Shown here one piece after another: positions 8,545-18,978 of a stretch of 27,500 nt of DNA. Source of the DNA: Chrysomallon squamiferum (lineage: Eukaryota > Mollusca > Gastropoda > Neomphalida > Peltospiridae). The translations under genes were made by a program, and so were the position numbers. The notes beneath the pieces are model-generated. The model was given only the letters and a program-made list of their open reading frames with translations. It made no database searches and was not told the DNA's origin. Position 1 is the stretch's first letter. Each line of letters opens with the position of its first letter. The stretch covers positions 7,661,818 to 7,689,317 of the forward strand of contig CM022668.1 in the NCBI GenBank assembly GCA_012295275.1. The letters run 5' to 3'.

Positions 8545-10790
8545 CATTATTTTCATGTTCCCAGCTTGTCAAAGTAATAAGCTTTATTTACAGTCAACTC
8601 AAAATTATTTACATTTTGTCAGATCTAACAATGGCTGTATGATTCAAAAGACTGTACAATAAAATTATATTTTTAACTATTTATGATTATTTTCATGTTG
8701 CAACATGTCAAATTAATAAGCTTTATTTGTGCTTGCTTCATATCGAGACAACAAAAAATTATTTTTATTTTTCAGACATAAAACTATACAATTAAACGAC
8801 TATATAACAAAAATTATATCTTTATTTATTCTTGCATACAACCAAGATTACTCAAGATTATTCTGTTTTGTCAGACTTATCTACTGTACTATTAACATGC
8901 TGTGTAATAAAATATCTGTAATCTGTTTAAGATTATTGTAATATTTCAGTTGTTTACGACTTGCCAAATAGTAGGCTTTATTTACAAATTTAACAACCCT
9001 TGGTGAATTTCATCAGGCTTGGCAGCAAGTAGTAGCTATGTTTGTTTGTATACAGCAAAATTATGCATTTAGCCAGTTTAAGATTATTGTTATTTTCTGT
9101 ATTTAGCTATATTCGTTCTTGTAAAAAAAAAAAACTGTGTACTTAACCAGTTTATGATTACTGTTATATTCTGTATTTGGCTATATTCTTTCTTATGTAA
9201 TAAAACTGCACTTAACCAAGTTTAAGATTACTGTTATGTTTCTAAACTTAGTATCTATGACATTAAAAACCTATATTAGTTTTTATAACAGTAAAACTAT
9301 GGACTTAATCAATTTGAGATTACTGTTATGTTTCTAAGCTTAGCAACAAAAACATTAAAAACCTATATTAGTTTTTATATCAGTAAAACTGTGGACTTAA
9401 TCAATTTGCGAATATTGTTATGTTTCTGTACTTAGCTAGTAAAATGAATAGGTTCTGTTTGTTCTTGTACAATACAATCATGTATTTATCAGTTTCAGAT
9501 GATTGCTGTGTTTCTTAGAGCCACCTAATTTGCTCTATTGGTTCTTGTTCAATAAAACTGTGGATGTAACCATTTTGAGATTATTACAATATTACTATGC
9601 ATAGCAACTGTCACATTCAAAGGCTTTATTTGTTTGTATACAATAAAATTATGTACTTAATCAATTTAAGATTACTGTTATGTTTCTAAGCTTAGTAATA
9701 TAACGTTAATAGGTTGCATTTGTTCAGTTACAATAAAACTATGTATTTGATTTTATTTTCTGTGCTTACTGGTTGTCACCTCAACAAGCTACATTTATGT
9801 ATACACAATAAAATTATTTCTTTAATTTATTTAAGATTATTGTTATATGTCTGTTTTTCACAATTAAACAGTTATCTAAATAGCTAAGTTTATTCCTGTA
9901 TAATATATTTGTTCTAGTATAACGAAATCACGTACTTCATCAGTTTAATGAACTTTCATTGTCATGTTTCTAAGCTTTCTATGAAATTAAATTTATTTGT
10001 TCCTGTACAATAAAATTATATGTTTATTAGTTTAGTATTATTGTTATGTTTCTCTTTACTAAATGTCAAGTAAATCAGTTCCAGTACAATAAAATTATGT
10101 ACTTTATCAGTTTTGGATTGATGTTATGTTTCTGTGTTTGGCAGCTATGAAATTATTTGTTGTATTTGTTCCTATAAAATGAAACTGCGGACTTAAGATT
10201 ATTCTAATGTTTCTATGGTTATCAGTTGTTAAAATTAATAGGAGATTATTTAGTTCCTGTGTAATAAAATTATTTCACTAATCAATTTACAAATATTATG
10301 CTTCTATTATATTAGCAGCTTTGAAATTAATGGCTAAATTTATTCCTATACATTAAATTATTAGTTAATTATTTTAAGATTTCTGTTATGTTTCTTGCAT
10401 GTAAGAAATTAAGAGGCTATTTTTGTTTCCATACAATAAATTATTTCTTTAATCAATGTAAGAATATTTTTATGTTTCTATACTTAGAACAAACAGTCTA
10501 TATTCATGGATGTATATGACATAACCAATTTAAGACAAATACTAATATTCTGCCTTAGCAACAATCAAACTAAGAATCTCTGCTTGTTCATGTACAATAA
10601 AATTATGTCCTTGACTAATTTAACAATATATACTTAGCAACTATGGAATTAACATGTTTTGTTTGTTCCAGTACAATAAAATCATGTCCTTAACTAACTT
10701 AATATTTTATAATGTGGTTATTCTTAACAATGATGAAATTAATATGTGGGTGTTTCTGAACAACATAATTATGAGATAGAACCATAATAA
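8545..10790 (+). repeat. Highly diverged satellite, unit about 86 bp, about 24 copies
   Basis: A recurring order of words marks each unit: TTATTTGTTCCTGTACAATA, AAATTATGTACTTAATCAAT, TTAAGATTACTGTTATGTTT, then CTAAGCTTAGCAACTATGAA and ATTAATAG. The CAATAAAA anchor or its variant falls near 9125, 9199, 9290, 9382, 9471, 9551, 9642, 9732, 9807, 9921, 10009, 10088, 10180, 10263, 10352, 10435, 10515, 10596, 10675 and 10762, a mean spacing of about 86 bp. Units before 9040 are more eroded. Exact AATAAA occurs 13 times, all on the plus strand. No conserved reading frame runs through the units. I do not recognise the family. Confidence 0.88.
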
Positions 10791-12100
10791 TGTTATTGCT
10801 TAAATGCAATGTTTCCTTTCGTATTTTATCTTCATAATAACAAAATATAAATATTCCTAACTCATTCCAGTTTTTTTGTATCATATTCTATTCATAAGAT
10901 TATCACAAAAAAAGCTGGTTTAATATCTGACCTGTGTACCAAATTAGAAAGAAACATATTATAACTTGTTATGTCCTTGAGAATTTTATCTTCATAATAA
11001 CGAAATGTAAATACTGTGAAAACATCCCAGCTCTTTTGTATCATTTATAGTTCATCAGCTAGTAAAACATTATCACCAAAAAAGTTGACTTAATATCCAA
11101 CATGTGTACAAGTGGAAGAGACATATATAACATAAAAGCAATGTGTCCTAATGTATTTTCTCAGTGGCTGAAAAAAAGTCACAATTTAGTACATGAAAAA
11201 AAGTCAGAAAATGTATAGGTTTGTAGAATATTGAATGTGGCATCATAGTATGCATGGGATAATTGTTAAGCTTATTGATTAGGCTAGATTAAAGAAAGAG
11301 GCTTCATATTGTGCAGGGGAGGTGACTTGTTACACTTATTAATTAGGATAAGTTTGGCAGGATTAGGTCCAGCTTACTGATTAGGATAGATTTAAACTAA
11401 GGGCTTCCTATTGTAAATGATTTATAAAATGTTCCAGGATAAAATGTGTTTCACTATATATTCTCGAGCTTGTTCTAGGATCAGAAATGTGTTTAATATG
11501 GAAATTATTCATAGCAATAAAGGTGGTAACAAAATCTGTTATGAGGGTTCATGTATACCAAACATGCAACTTGCAAAACAAAGTTGTGGGTGAATTGTGT
11601 CAAAAGATCTAGTTGTAATTGAGAGAATTTCTTCAATTATTGGGTGGAACATCCGCCTAAACCACAAACATTAAAATCAAAGAACATTAACAAAAAACTC
11701 AAACAAAATGTTTAATCTATTTCATCAGTTAGCAATTTATAACAACAAAGCTGATTCAACTAAAAGCATGTGTACCAAATGGGAGAGAAACATGTTATAA
11801 CTTAAAATCAGTATTTTGATGTAGCAGTATTTTCTCTTCATAGTAACAAAGTCTAAATACTCAAAAACCATCACAGCTGTTTGGGATCATTTATAGTTTG
11901 TCATTTACCAGCTTACAACAACATTTATTTAAATTTCAATAAAGGCATGTCTACAGAATGGGAGATAATGAAATTATGACTTGAAGCAGTATTATGTCCT
12001 AGAGTATTTTCTCTTCACATGTAAATACTGTGAAAACATCCCAGCTGTTTTGTATCATTTACATCATCAGTTACCAGATCATCACCAAACCAGCTGAGTA
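10791..12100 (+). repeat. Second diverged tandem array, unit about 160-177 bp, interrupted
   Basis: The anchor TTTTMTCTTCATARTAAC or a variant occurs at 10824, 10984, 11830 and 12007, with a truncated unit at 11156. Each is followed by GTAAATACTGTGAAAACATC or a variant, CCCAGCTGTTTTGTATCATT, and later CATGTGTACCAAATGGGAGA. The copies at about 11006 and 12020 agree almost perfectly over about 40 bp, while the 10824 and 11830 copies are more eroded. A non-homologous segment (about 11165-11700) splits the array. Confidence 0.82.
11165..11700. other. Segment interrupting the 160-177 bp array
   Basis: This stretch lacks the array anchors. It contains GAAAAAAAGTCA twice (11169, 11197). It also holds a roughly 102-bp duplication: AGCTTATTGATTAGG at 11269 with AGCTTACTGATTAGG at 11371, and GGCTTCATATTGT at 11300 with GGCTTCCTATTGT at 11402. 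A related partial copy starts at 11333. It may be an insertion or a diverged higher-order part of the array. No terminal inverted repeat or target-site duplication could be assigned. Confidence 0.5.
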
Positions 12101-12183
12101 AACAAGTAAGCTGGTTGTTGTTGTAAACAGTCTTACGTAAACATTTAACTGTCAGTTTGCAAGTCTGAGGTGTGTTTAATTAG

Positions 12184-12590
12184 GTGGCAGTTAACATTAC
12201 ATAACATTACACACACAAAACGTGTTGATGTGGCAATACACGTTTTTAATGTTACCTGTACCTGAAGTGTTAAATATGGCAATTAACATTATGTAAAGCT
12301 ATATTTACATAAATTATCTATATGTTGCAGTTAATATTAAGTAATATACATTGTGTTTTTGATGTAGCAATTAAAGATAATCTATAAATATATCTGTATA
12401 AAATGATGTTGTAGTTAATGTTATGTAATGCTATCTGTATGAAGCATTTTGTGATAATAATGTAACATATTGATATATATGTATTATGTTTAATATAGTG
12501 ACAATAGGTAATGCTATATGTATGATAATATATTTATGTTGCAATTAATGTTATGTTATATTATCAGTAGTAACATTTAACATTAATACT
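12184..12590. repeat. Third diverged tandem array, unit about 44 bp, about nine copies
   Basis: The word TGTTGCAATTAATGTTATGT and its variants recur at about 12184, 12231, 12278, 12326, 12366, 12410, 12453, 12497 and 12540, spacings 40-48 bp. Several copies continue with AATGCTATCTGTATGA or similar. The array is old: few units share more than 15 consecutive bases. Confidence 0.72.
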
Positions 12591-13090
12591 TTATAATACT
12601 GTCAACATAAAAAATGTTTAAAATCAGATGAAAATCAGTATTTTACAAAACTAAAATGTGTTTAAAAAGGCAGTCATGTTATTTTTTCGTCATAATAATT
12701 TCACACCATTATTTTTACTTTTTCTTTTTTCCACAAATAAAAAATTTCTGAGTACAAACTGTTTTTAAATACAACCCTTTAGGAATGAGAACTTGACTGA
12801 CCTGTAACAGATTCATTTTTATTTTCTTTCTCGCAGTTGATATCAGTTTGAACCCAGTGACGTGTTTGTGCTATCTCATGTAAAATCAGACACCAAGCAT
12901 GGAATAAGTGTATGTTTTACCAGATTTTATTTTTGATGTTAAAGTTTATTAAGTAACACAAAATGTAACTCTGCAGACATGATTTATTTTTATGAGTCAT
13001 TTGTGAGTTTTATCAGTTACTCACAGACTCACAGACATCTTGAAAATCATAATGACTTGAATCTGTTTCTTGCTGTTACAAGAAAACAGC
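12591..13090. other. Unique AT-rich sequence
   Basis: No frame, repeat or site that I can support beyond an isolated AP-1-like TGAGTCA at 12993-12999, which is expected by chance at this length. Confidence 0.6.
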
Positions 13091-13375
13091 CATGATGATG
13101 ATGCTGCTGTTGATGCTGATGATGATGATGATGATATTACAAAAACAATAACAATGATAATGATAATAACAACACCAATTAAATTAATAATCATAATGAT
13201 GATGATGATGATGATGATGAATAATGCAAAAACAATAGAATGATAATGATGTGATAATAATGTTGGTGGTAACAACATCATTAATATTAATAATCATAAC
13301 AATGATGATAAGGGGGATAATGATGATAAGGATGATGATACTGATAATCATGATGATGATAATGCTGGGTAAAAA
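13091..13375. repeat. (GAT)n/(ATG)n trinucleotide region with AAT
   Basis: ATG/GAT runs at about 13092-13133, 13195-13221 and 13300-13370 are separated by AAT and AAC words. Poly-I and poly-S minus-strand frames are artefacts. Confidence 0.93.
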
Positions 13376-13665
13376 TAAAAAATAATGTTTCTGTTTCTCA
13401 TGTTTGACTTACAGAAATATAATTTCTTGTTCAAACATCAGAGTGTTATTTTTACACAAACATTTAAAAATAAAAAATAAATATGAAATAAATATTTTAC
13501 TTACATACAGTTGTCTGGTGAAAATATTCAAGATATAAAGAGTCAACTTACCTGAAAAAAAAAAAAAAAAAATGTTAAGTTTTTTATTGCATACAAAAAA
13601 GTGTTGAAAACATTCCAAAAGAAATAAAAGAAAAAGTTAATAATTAAGTTAAGCAGATAAATAAG
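13376..13665. other. Unique AT-rich sequence with an A16 run
   Basis: An A run lies at 13556-13571. Nothing else is supported. Confidence 0.6.
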
Positions 13666-14333
13666 GAATGTTGGTTCATGTGTGTGACTGTGTTTGTGTG
13701 TGCGTCTATAATATACACTGTATAAACATATATGTTTGTATGTATGTATGTGTGTATGTTTTGTATGTCTATATATACATTGTATATACATATATGTATG
13801 TATGTGTGTGTGTGTATATACATTGTATAAACATGTATGTTTATATGTATGTATGTATGTGTCTGTGTGTTTCTGTGTGTCTATATATATATAAACATAT
13901 ATGTTTGTATGTATGTATGTATATACATTGTATAAACATGTATGTTTATATGTATGTATGTATGTGTCTGTGTGTTTCTGTGTGCGTCTATATATACACT
14001 GTATAAACATATATGTTTGTATGTATGTATGTGTGTCTGTATATACATTGTATAAACATGTATGTTTATATGTATGTATGTATGTGTCTGTGTGTTTCTG
14101 TGTGCGTCTATATATACACTGTATAAACATATATGTTTGTATGTATGTATGTGTGTATGTTTTGTATGTCTATATATACATTGTATATACATATATGTAT
14201 GTATGTATGTGTGTCTGTATATACATTGTATAAACATGTATGTTTATATGTATGTATGTATGTGTCTGTGTGTTTCTGTGTGTGTATATATACACTGTAT
14301 AAACATGTATGTTTGTATGTATGTATGTATGTG

Positions 14334-14364
<31 letters not shown>

Positions 14365-14385
14365 GTTTGTGTCTGTGTGCATGTT
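13666..14385. repeat. Higher-order TATG/TG array built from palindromic modules, ending in (TG)n
   Basis: Modules begin with ATTGTATAAACAT, ACTGTATAAACAT or ATTGTATATACAT at 13717, 13779, 13822, 13927, 13998, 14047, 14118, 14180, 14225 and 14294. Spacings follow a mixed pattern of about 43, 62 and 70 bp. A 120-bp two-module unit (13927-14046) is repeated almost exactly from 14047. Modules carry inverted repeats such as TATAAACAT-GT-ATGTTTATA and AAACATATATGTTT. Pure (TG)n runs at 14339-14360. Overlapping open frames on both strands (YVCMYVSVC, HTYIHINIHVY) are repeat translations. Confidence 0.92.
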
Positions 14386-14709
14386 GTATGGCTATATAAA
14401 AATACATGTGCATTATATACATACAGGTTAACTATCTTTATTTAATAGTTAAATCTTAATATAGTATATATGCAATATCAAATATACAGATATACACATA
14501 TATACTCATACACACACAAACTCAGTACATCATCTGACATTATTTATTTAAAAGTTGTATGAAGTCTAATAATAAAAATCTGAGATGTACATTACAAGTC
14601 CAGAGATCTGACAAGATGTGGAGTATGACTAATAGGAAATGACAAGTAATCAATCACAGTGGATAATAGGATGTACTGTCTGTGTCGGTGTATTTTTCAT
14701 TTCAACTGT
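14386..14709. other. Unique AT-rich sequence
   Basis: Non-coding, with a short CATA/ACAC patch at 14490-14522. No gene seen. Confidence 0.6.
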
Positions 14710-15044
14710 TTTTCCCATTCTAGACAGTGTCTCAAGGCGATGAACATCTGAATACAATTTATAGCATATGGTAACTGCATAAGTTATATATTTTGTATTA
14801 GATTACTAAATGGACTGTTGATATCAGAAAGCTATTTTTACACTCTAACCAGTGTTTCACAATAATAGAAATTTAAATGCAGTTCATATAGTATTCAGAG
14901 AAATATTTTGAAAAAACATTCAAAACAAGTTCTCTAGTTATTGAAAATTTAAAGATGATTCTCATGAGTAATGGATAAATAAAAAGGATTCTCTCAGTAA
15001 AATAGTATTTATGTTATTTAATTTAATTATTATCTCATTCCAAC

Positions 15045-15137
<93 letters not shown>

Positions 15138-15240
15138 GAAGACTATCTGTAAATTAATCTTTGTGTTTGTAAATTATTATCTCATTCTGACCACTGTCTC
15201 TGTCTCTAGATTACAAAGATTTAAACAATGAGTGAAAAAA
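14710..15240. repeat. Cryptic diverged repeat of about 125-150 bp containing a (CT)n expansion
   Basis: Similar strings occur at 14717 (ATTCTAGACAGTGTCTCA), 14844 (TCTAACCAGTGTTTCACA), 15037 (ATTCCAACCAAACTCTCT) and 15185 (ATTCTGACCACTGTCTCT). The last two are preceded by TTATTATCTC. The 15037 copy runs straight into the (CT)n array, as if its own TCTC had expanded. Similarity is weak, so this is tentative. Confidence 0.35.
15049..15134. repeat. (CT)n microsatellite
   Basis: Uninterrupted CT over about 86 bases. Confidence 0.98.
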
Positions 15241-15400
15241 CAAAAACAAATTCATTGTTATTAAAAAAAAGTCATTAAAGAAGTTACTGAATCACAAACA
15301 ACACAGATTTATAAAATGAATAATTGAAGAACAAGTTTCTTAGGTTTAAAAATTTTTTTAAACATTTGTCTGTGTTATATTAAAATCTCACTCGCTTCTT

Positions 15401-15765
15401 TACATGTTTTGCTTTTTCTCTTCTGCTCTCAGACACACCCATCCATTTATACACAGTTTTTTTTTTGTTTTCCTCTTCTCCATCTTAGTCTCCATCTCTC
15501 TCTTTCTATCTGTCAGTCTCTCCATCTCTGTCTTCTTTCATTTTTTTCTCTCTCTGTTTTCATGACCTTCTCTATACTTTCTCTGTCTCTCTCTTTTCCC
15601 AGGTTTTCTTTGTCTCTCTTTCTTTCACTCTTTCACTGACTTGTTATCTCCTTTATTCACTCTTTCTCTCATTATATCTGTTTTTCTCTCTCTTTATCTT
15701 CACACTATTAATTTATTTCTCTTTCTATCTCTCTCTGCACCTTCTTTTCCCTTTCTTTAAACTAT
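15401..15765. repeat. Polypyrimidine-rich tract
   Basis: About 360 bases made mainly of C and T, with TCTC, TTTC and CTGTC words and few purines. The 76-residue frame rich in L, S and F is compositional. Strongly strand-asymmetric DNA of this type can form triplexes; no specific mirror repeat was checked. Confidence 0.8.
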
Positions 15766-16335
15766 TTATTAGTAACACGATACAATAATAATAAAAACTA
15801 AACCAAATAAATAACAAATAATAATTTACTTTGCTAAACAATCATGATTTAAAGATGTGACTTTTCATTGGTTTTTCTAACAAAGTTACTGATTGGTCAT
15901 TAAAAAAACCCAATAAAAAATACATTAAACAAAAACATAGAAGACTCAACCAATAAAAAAAACCTACAAAAAAAACAACAAACAGAAACAATAAAGGAAG
16001 AAATGTTTTCTAAATGCTGCCAGTTAATTTTGTTAGTGACCTTTGACCTCTAATAAAAACAATTATTCAGTTAGCTGTACTTTTCTATCTCATATGAAAG
16101 AGAGCTTCTTTTTTTTATGATGATTTTCCAGTTAAAGTGCTACTGTTACCGAAGACTTCAAAACAGGGATTTTTGTCCTGTGTTGAAAGCATCCATATTC
16201 ATTGCATTTTAGCAGATAAACAGAAAACTGAATAAAGAATTTGTTCAGCCAGTGATTAATATTTCACTATGCTTATTCATGAGAGAAAAAATAGAATCTA
16301 GAAGCCAAAAGGATGATGCAATAAAAAAATAATTT
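15766..16335. other. Unique AT-rich sequence
   Basis: No supported gene. A-rich patches at 15900-15990. CCAAT/ATTGG words occur at 15868, 15892 and 15950, without other promoter signs. Confidence 0.6.
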
Positions 16336-16560
16336 TTGTGTTTATTGATGTGTTCACGTGTGTGTGTGTTTGTATGTGTATGTATTTCTATATATGTTTA
16401 TGTTTGTATATATGTGTGTGTGTGTGTGAGTATATGTATGTATGTATATATGTGTGTGTGTGTGTGTGTGTTTATTTGTATATGTATGTACATATGTGTG
16501 TGTGTGTTTATTTGTATATGTATGTATGTATATATGTGTTTGTGTGTGTGTGTGTGTAAG
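16336..16560. repeat. TG/TATG low-complexity array
   Basis: (TG)n runs are interspersed with TATGTATG and TTTATTTGTATATG. The segment TTTATTTGTATATGTATGTA occurs twice about 37 bp apart (near 16470 and 16507), a small higher-order duplication. Open frames on both strands are artefacts. Confidence 0.93.
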
Positions 16561-16924
16561 GTACATATGTTTGTATAGTAAATATGAGTGTGTGTTACAA
16601 AAACCCACATTGTAATTTATAAAGTTTCACAATATTTAGGAACTCAGTTTCAGTTACTACAAATAGATACTGTTACTACTACAACTACCACCACTACCAC
16701 AACTACCACAACCATCACAACCTCCAATTAATTGCTTGATTAAAATAACCAGTAACAGTTTTATTTTCAGTATTCCTAAAGTGTATGAATTTCTGATATA
16801 AAATATGCTGACAGAAATGGTAACAAATTTCAGTTGGAAAGAAATTATTGTGTAATCACTGGCACAGAAGAGACATGTTAACTAAATGTGTCTTTACTTT
16901 ATCAGTGAGAGATAGCTAACATAC
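16561..16924. other. Unique sequence with an ACC/ACT trinucleotide patch
   Basis: At 16670-16725 there are ACT, ACA and ACC triplets (CTACTACAACTACCACCACT). The rest is AT-rich and non-coding. Confidence 0.65.
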
Positions 16925-17345
16925 ACATTTACACAATTTTCACTTCAAATTTATATTTATATTCAAAACTTATATGATTAAGATGTTAGATTACTATTTT
17001 TATCAGCATTTACGCAGTTCTAAATTTACATGAAAATTTGTTTATATTCAAATTTATACAGTTCTGACTTTAGATGATGATTATTTTTATCAATATTTAT
17101 ACAATTCTAAATTTATATGTGTATATTCAGATTTATAAAATTTTGGCTACACTATTTTGACTTCAGATGAAATATTTTCTATACTAACATTTTTACTATT
17201 TATACTTCAGATTAAAACATTTCTTCTTCTTTTTTATTTAATCATTTAAAGAATGTTGACACTGAGGGACTTTTATATTCATATTTGTACCTTTCTGACT
17301 TCAGCTGAAAACTGCTTTTACAGTTTTGACTTTAGGTCAAAGACT
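16925..17345. repeat. Diverged tandem array, unit about 43 bp
   Basis: ATTTATACAGTTCTGACTTT and variants recur at about 16927, 17008, 17052, 17095 and 17131, spacings near 43 bp or twice that. They are followed by TTTGACTTCAGATGA-type strings near 17155, 17203, 17298 and 17326. Copies are heavily eroded and the right half is less regular. Confidence 0.55.
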
Positions 17346-17371
17346 TTTTATACTGACATGTTTACAATTTC

Positions 17372-17470
17372 ACCTTTAATAATAATAATAACAATAATAA
17401 TATATAAAATAATAATAATAATAGTAAGAATAATAATGATAATAATAATAGTAATGATGATGATGATGAC
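17372..17470. repeat. (AAT)n/(ATG)n trinucleotide microsatellite
   Basis: Interrupted AAT units pass into GATGATGATGATGAC. Confidence 0.92.
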
Positions 17471-17744
17471 AATTTTAATAATATTAAAAACCGTCTTACC
17501 TATGGTATACTGGTGACTGTCTACTCTAATTAGACATTTTCTAACAGGCAAAGACGTCTGCTTCATTTTGTTTCACTCTTTTCACAATTTCTCAGTAATA
17601 AAACAAAACAAATGTTTGTCCTTGTTAAGTCCTGAAAACACTGAGAATAAGAATATCTACTGGAATTAACTTCTTTCTCTTTCCACTTTGTGTTTTTGTC
17701 ACTTGTCCAAGTAGCTGATTACAACTTTTGTTAGCTAACAGTTT
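17471..17744. other. Unique sequence
   Basis: Complex AT-rich DNA without a credible frame. Confidence 0.6.
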
Positions 17745-18215
17745 CTTTGTAAACAACAACCAGGTTTACGTTTATGTTAGGTAAACATTCTCTGTAACAG
17801 AGACAATGACTTTATGTTAAGTTGAAAATTATTTGTCACTGTTTTACTGGTTTTGTGTAAACATCGTAACCAATCGTTGATTTCACCTTTATGTTAGGTA
17901 AACATCCTTTGTAAACATTCAATTTTTGTCTTTATATTAGGTAAACATTTGTAAACAATACTTTTTTTTTAACTTTTTGTTAAGTAATTATTCGTAAACA
18001 ACAATTAAGTTTGATCTTTAACTTGGGGAAAATATTTTTATAAGCAATAGATTTTTATAAATTTAGTAATAGTCTTTGTAAACAACATTCAGTTTTACTT
18101 TTATATTAAGTAAACATTTTTTGTATTCAATTTCACTTCGATATTAAGAACAAAATGTGATGACAGTACATTATGATCTATCTTTATGTTAAGAAAAACA
18201 ATTCTTTGAAAATAA
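17745..18215. repeat. Diverged tandem array, unit about 42 bp, about eleven copies
   Basis: Units read approximately CTTTATATTAGGTAAACATT then CTTTGTAAACAACATTCAGT. The GTAAACATT anchor or its variants fall at 17781, 17821, 17898, 17941, 17984, 18026, 18068, 18110, 18148 and 18190, spacings 38-43 bp or twice that. Divergence between copies is high, but the register is well kept. Confidence 0.78.
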
Positions 18216-18449
18216 TATTACTCAGAACTGGATTTAATATTGAATGGAAGGCTTATAGTTCATTCAGTTCCTTATAATTTTAAATTAAGTAATCTAACTT
18301 TGTCATTAAAACTTTTAAAACTTTCAAAGTTGTATAAATACACTCTATAAATCCCAGTTTGTTTTGACTGCAGATAAAACAAGATAATACACAGAGTCTA
18401 TAAAGATTCCAAGAATCATAAAACTGTAGCTGGGGTTATTTTCAGTATG
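18216..18449. other. Unique sequence between two arrays
   Basis: No repeat register or gene recognised. Confidence 0.55.
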
Positions 18450-18712
18450 GTTCCATCAACATTAAATATTTCATTTTAAGTTGTATTCCACTTTAAGTCA
18501 AATGTGTTCCACTTTAAGTAAAATACTTTCCTGTTTAAATCACTTTTGTTCCACTTTAAGTCAAACTGGTTCTACTTTAAATCACTGATGATCCATTTTA
18601 AGTCACTAAGTCTGTTTCACTTTAAGTCAAATATGTTCCATTTCAAATCACACACATTCCACTTTAAGTCAAAATTTCCTACTTCAAATCATCAATGTTT
18701 CACTTTGAACCA
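18450..18712. repeat. 21-bp minisatellite, about twelve copies
   Basis: GTTCCACTTTAAGTCAAATA and variants repeat with the CACTTTAAG anchor at 18489, 18510, 18531, 18552, 18573, 18594, 18618, 18639, 18660, 18680 and 18701, almost always 20-21 bp apart. Because 21 is a codon multiple, a 63-codon plus frame shows a seven-residue repeat around FHFKS. I consider this incidental, since no start context or splice signal supports translation. Confidence 0.93.
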
Positions 18713-18978
18713 GAGAAACAAAATGAACTCAAGCTGAAGAAAATAAATAAAACATCAAACGAACCTTGAAGAAAACTCTTTTCAAACTGCACCCATTTTT
18801 AATTTCCTTAATCTTACACATTCCACATTTACTCTTTTTATATATTTTTATTTTTACGAGATTCCTGCACTTAATTTATCTTTATCTAAATTCCTCTTAA
18901 TAAGAAATAAAAGTGGCAGACACACAGAAGTGTGTTATACAGTCCGTATGTATGGAAGGCAAGAAACTTTTGCTTTGA
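18713..18978. other. Unique sequence upstream of the protease relic
   Basis: AT-rich; I looked for a Gag-type CCHC zinc knuckle before the protease and did not see one. A TGA at 18976-18978 closes the protease frame on its left. Confidence 0.5.

Noticed and set aside
12993-12999. AP-1 site TGAGTCA (also TGACTCA at 6013)
   Set aside because: Heptamers of this kind are expected a few times by chance in a window this long, and no promoter context is present.
13666-14385. CRISPR-like array of palindromic repeats
   Set aside because: The intervals are themselves repetitive TATG/TG, not unique spacers, and the context is eukaryotic.
13543-14445. Several overlapping 70-195 residue frames on both strands
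   Set aside because: All are translations of the TATG/TG higher-order array, with mirrored YVCMYV and HTYIHI peptides on opposite strands.
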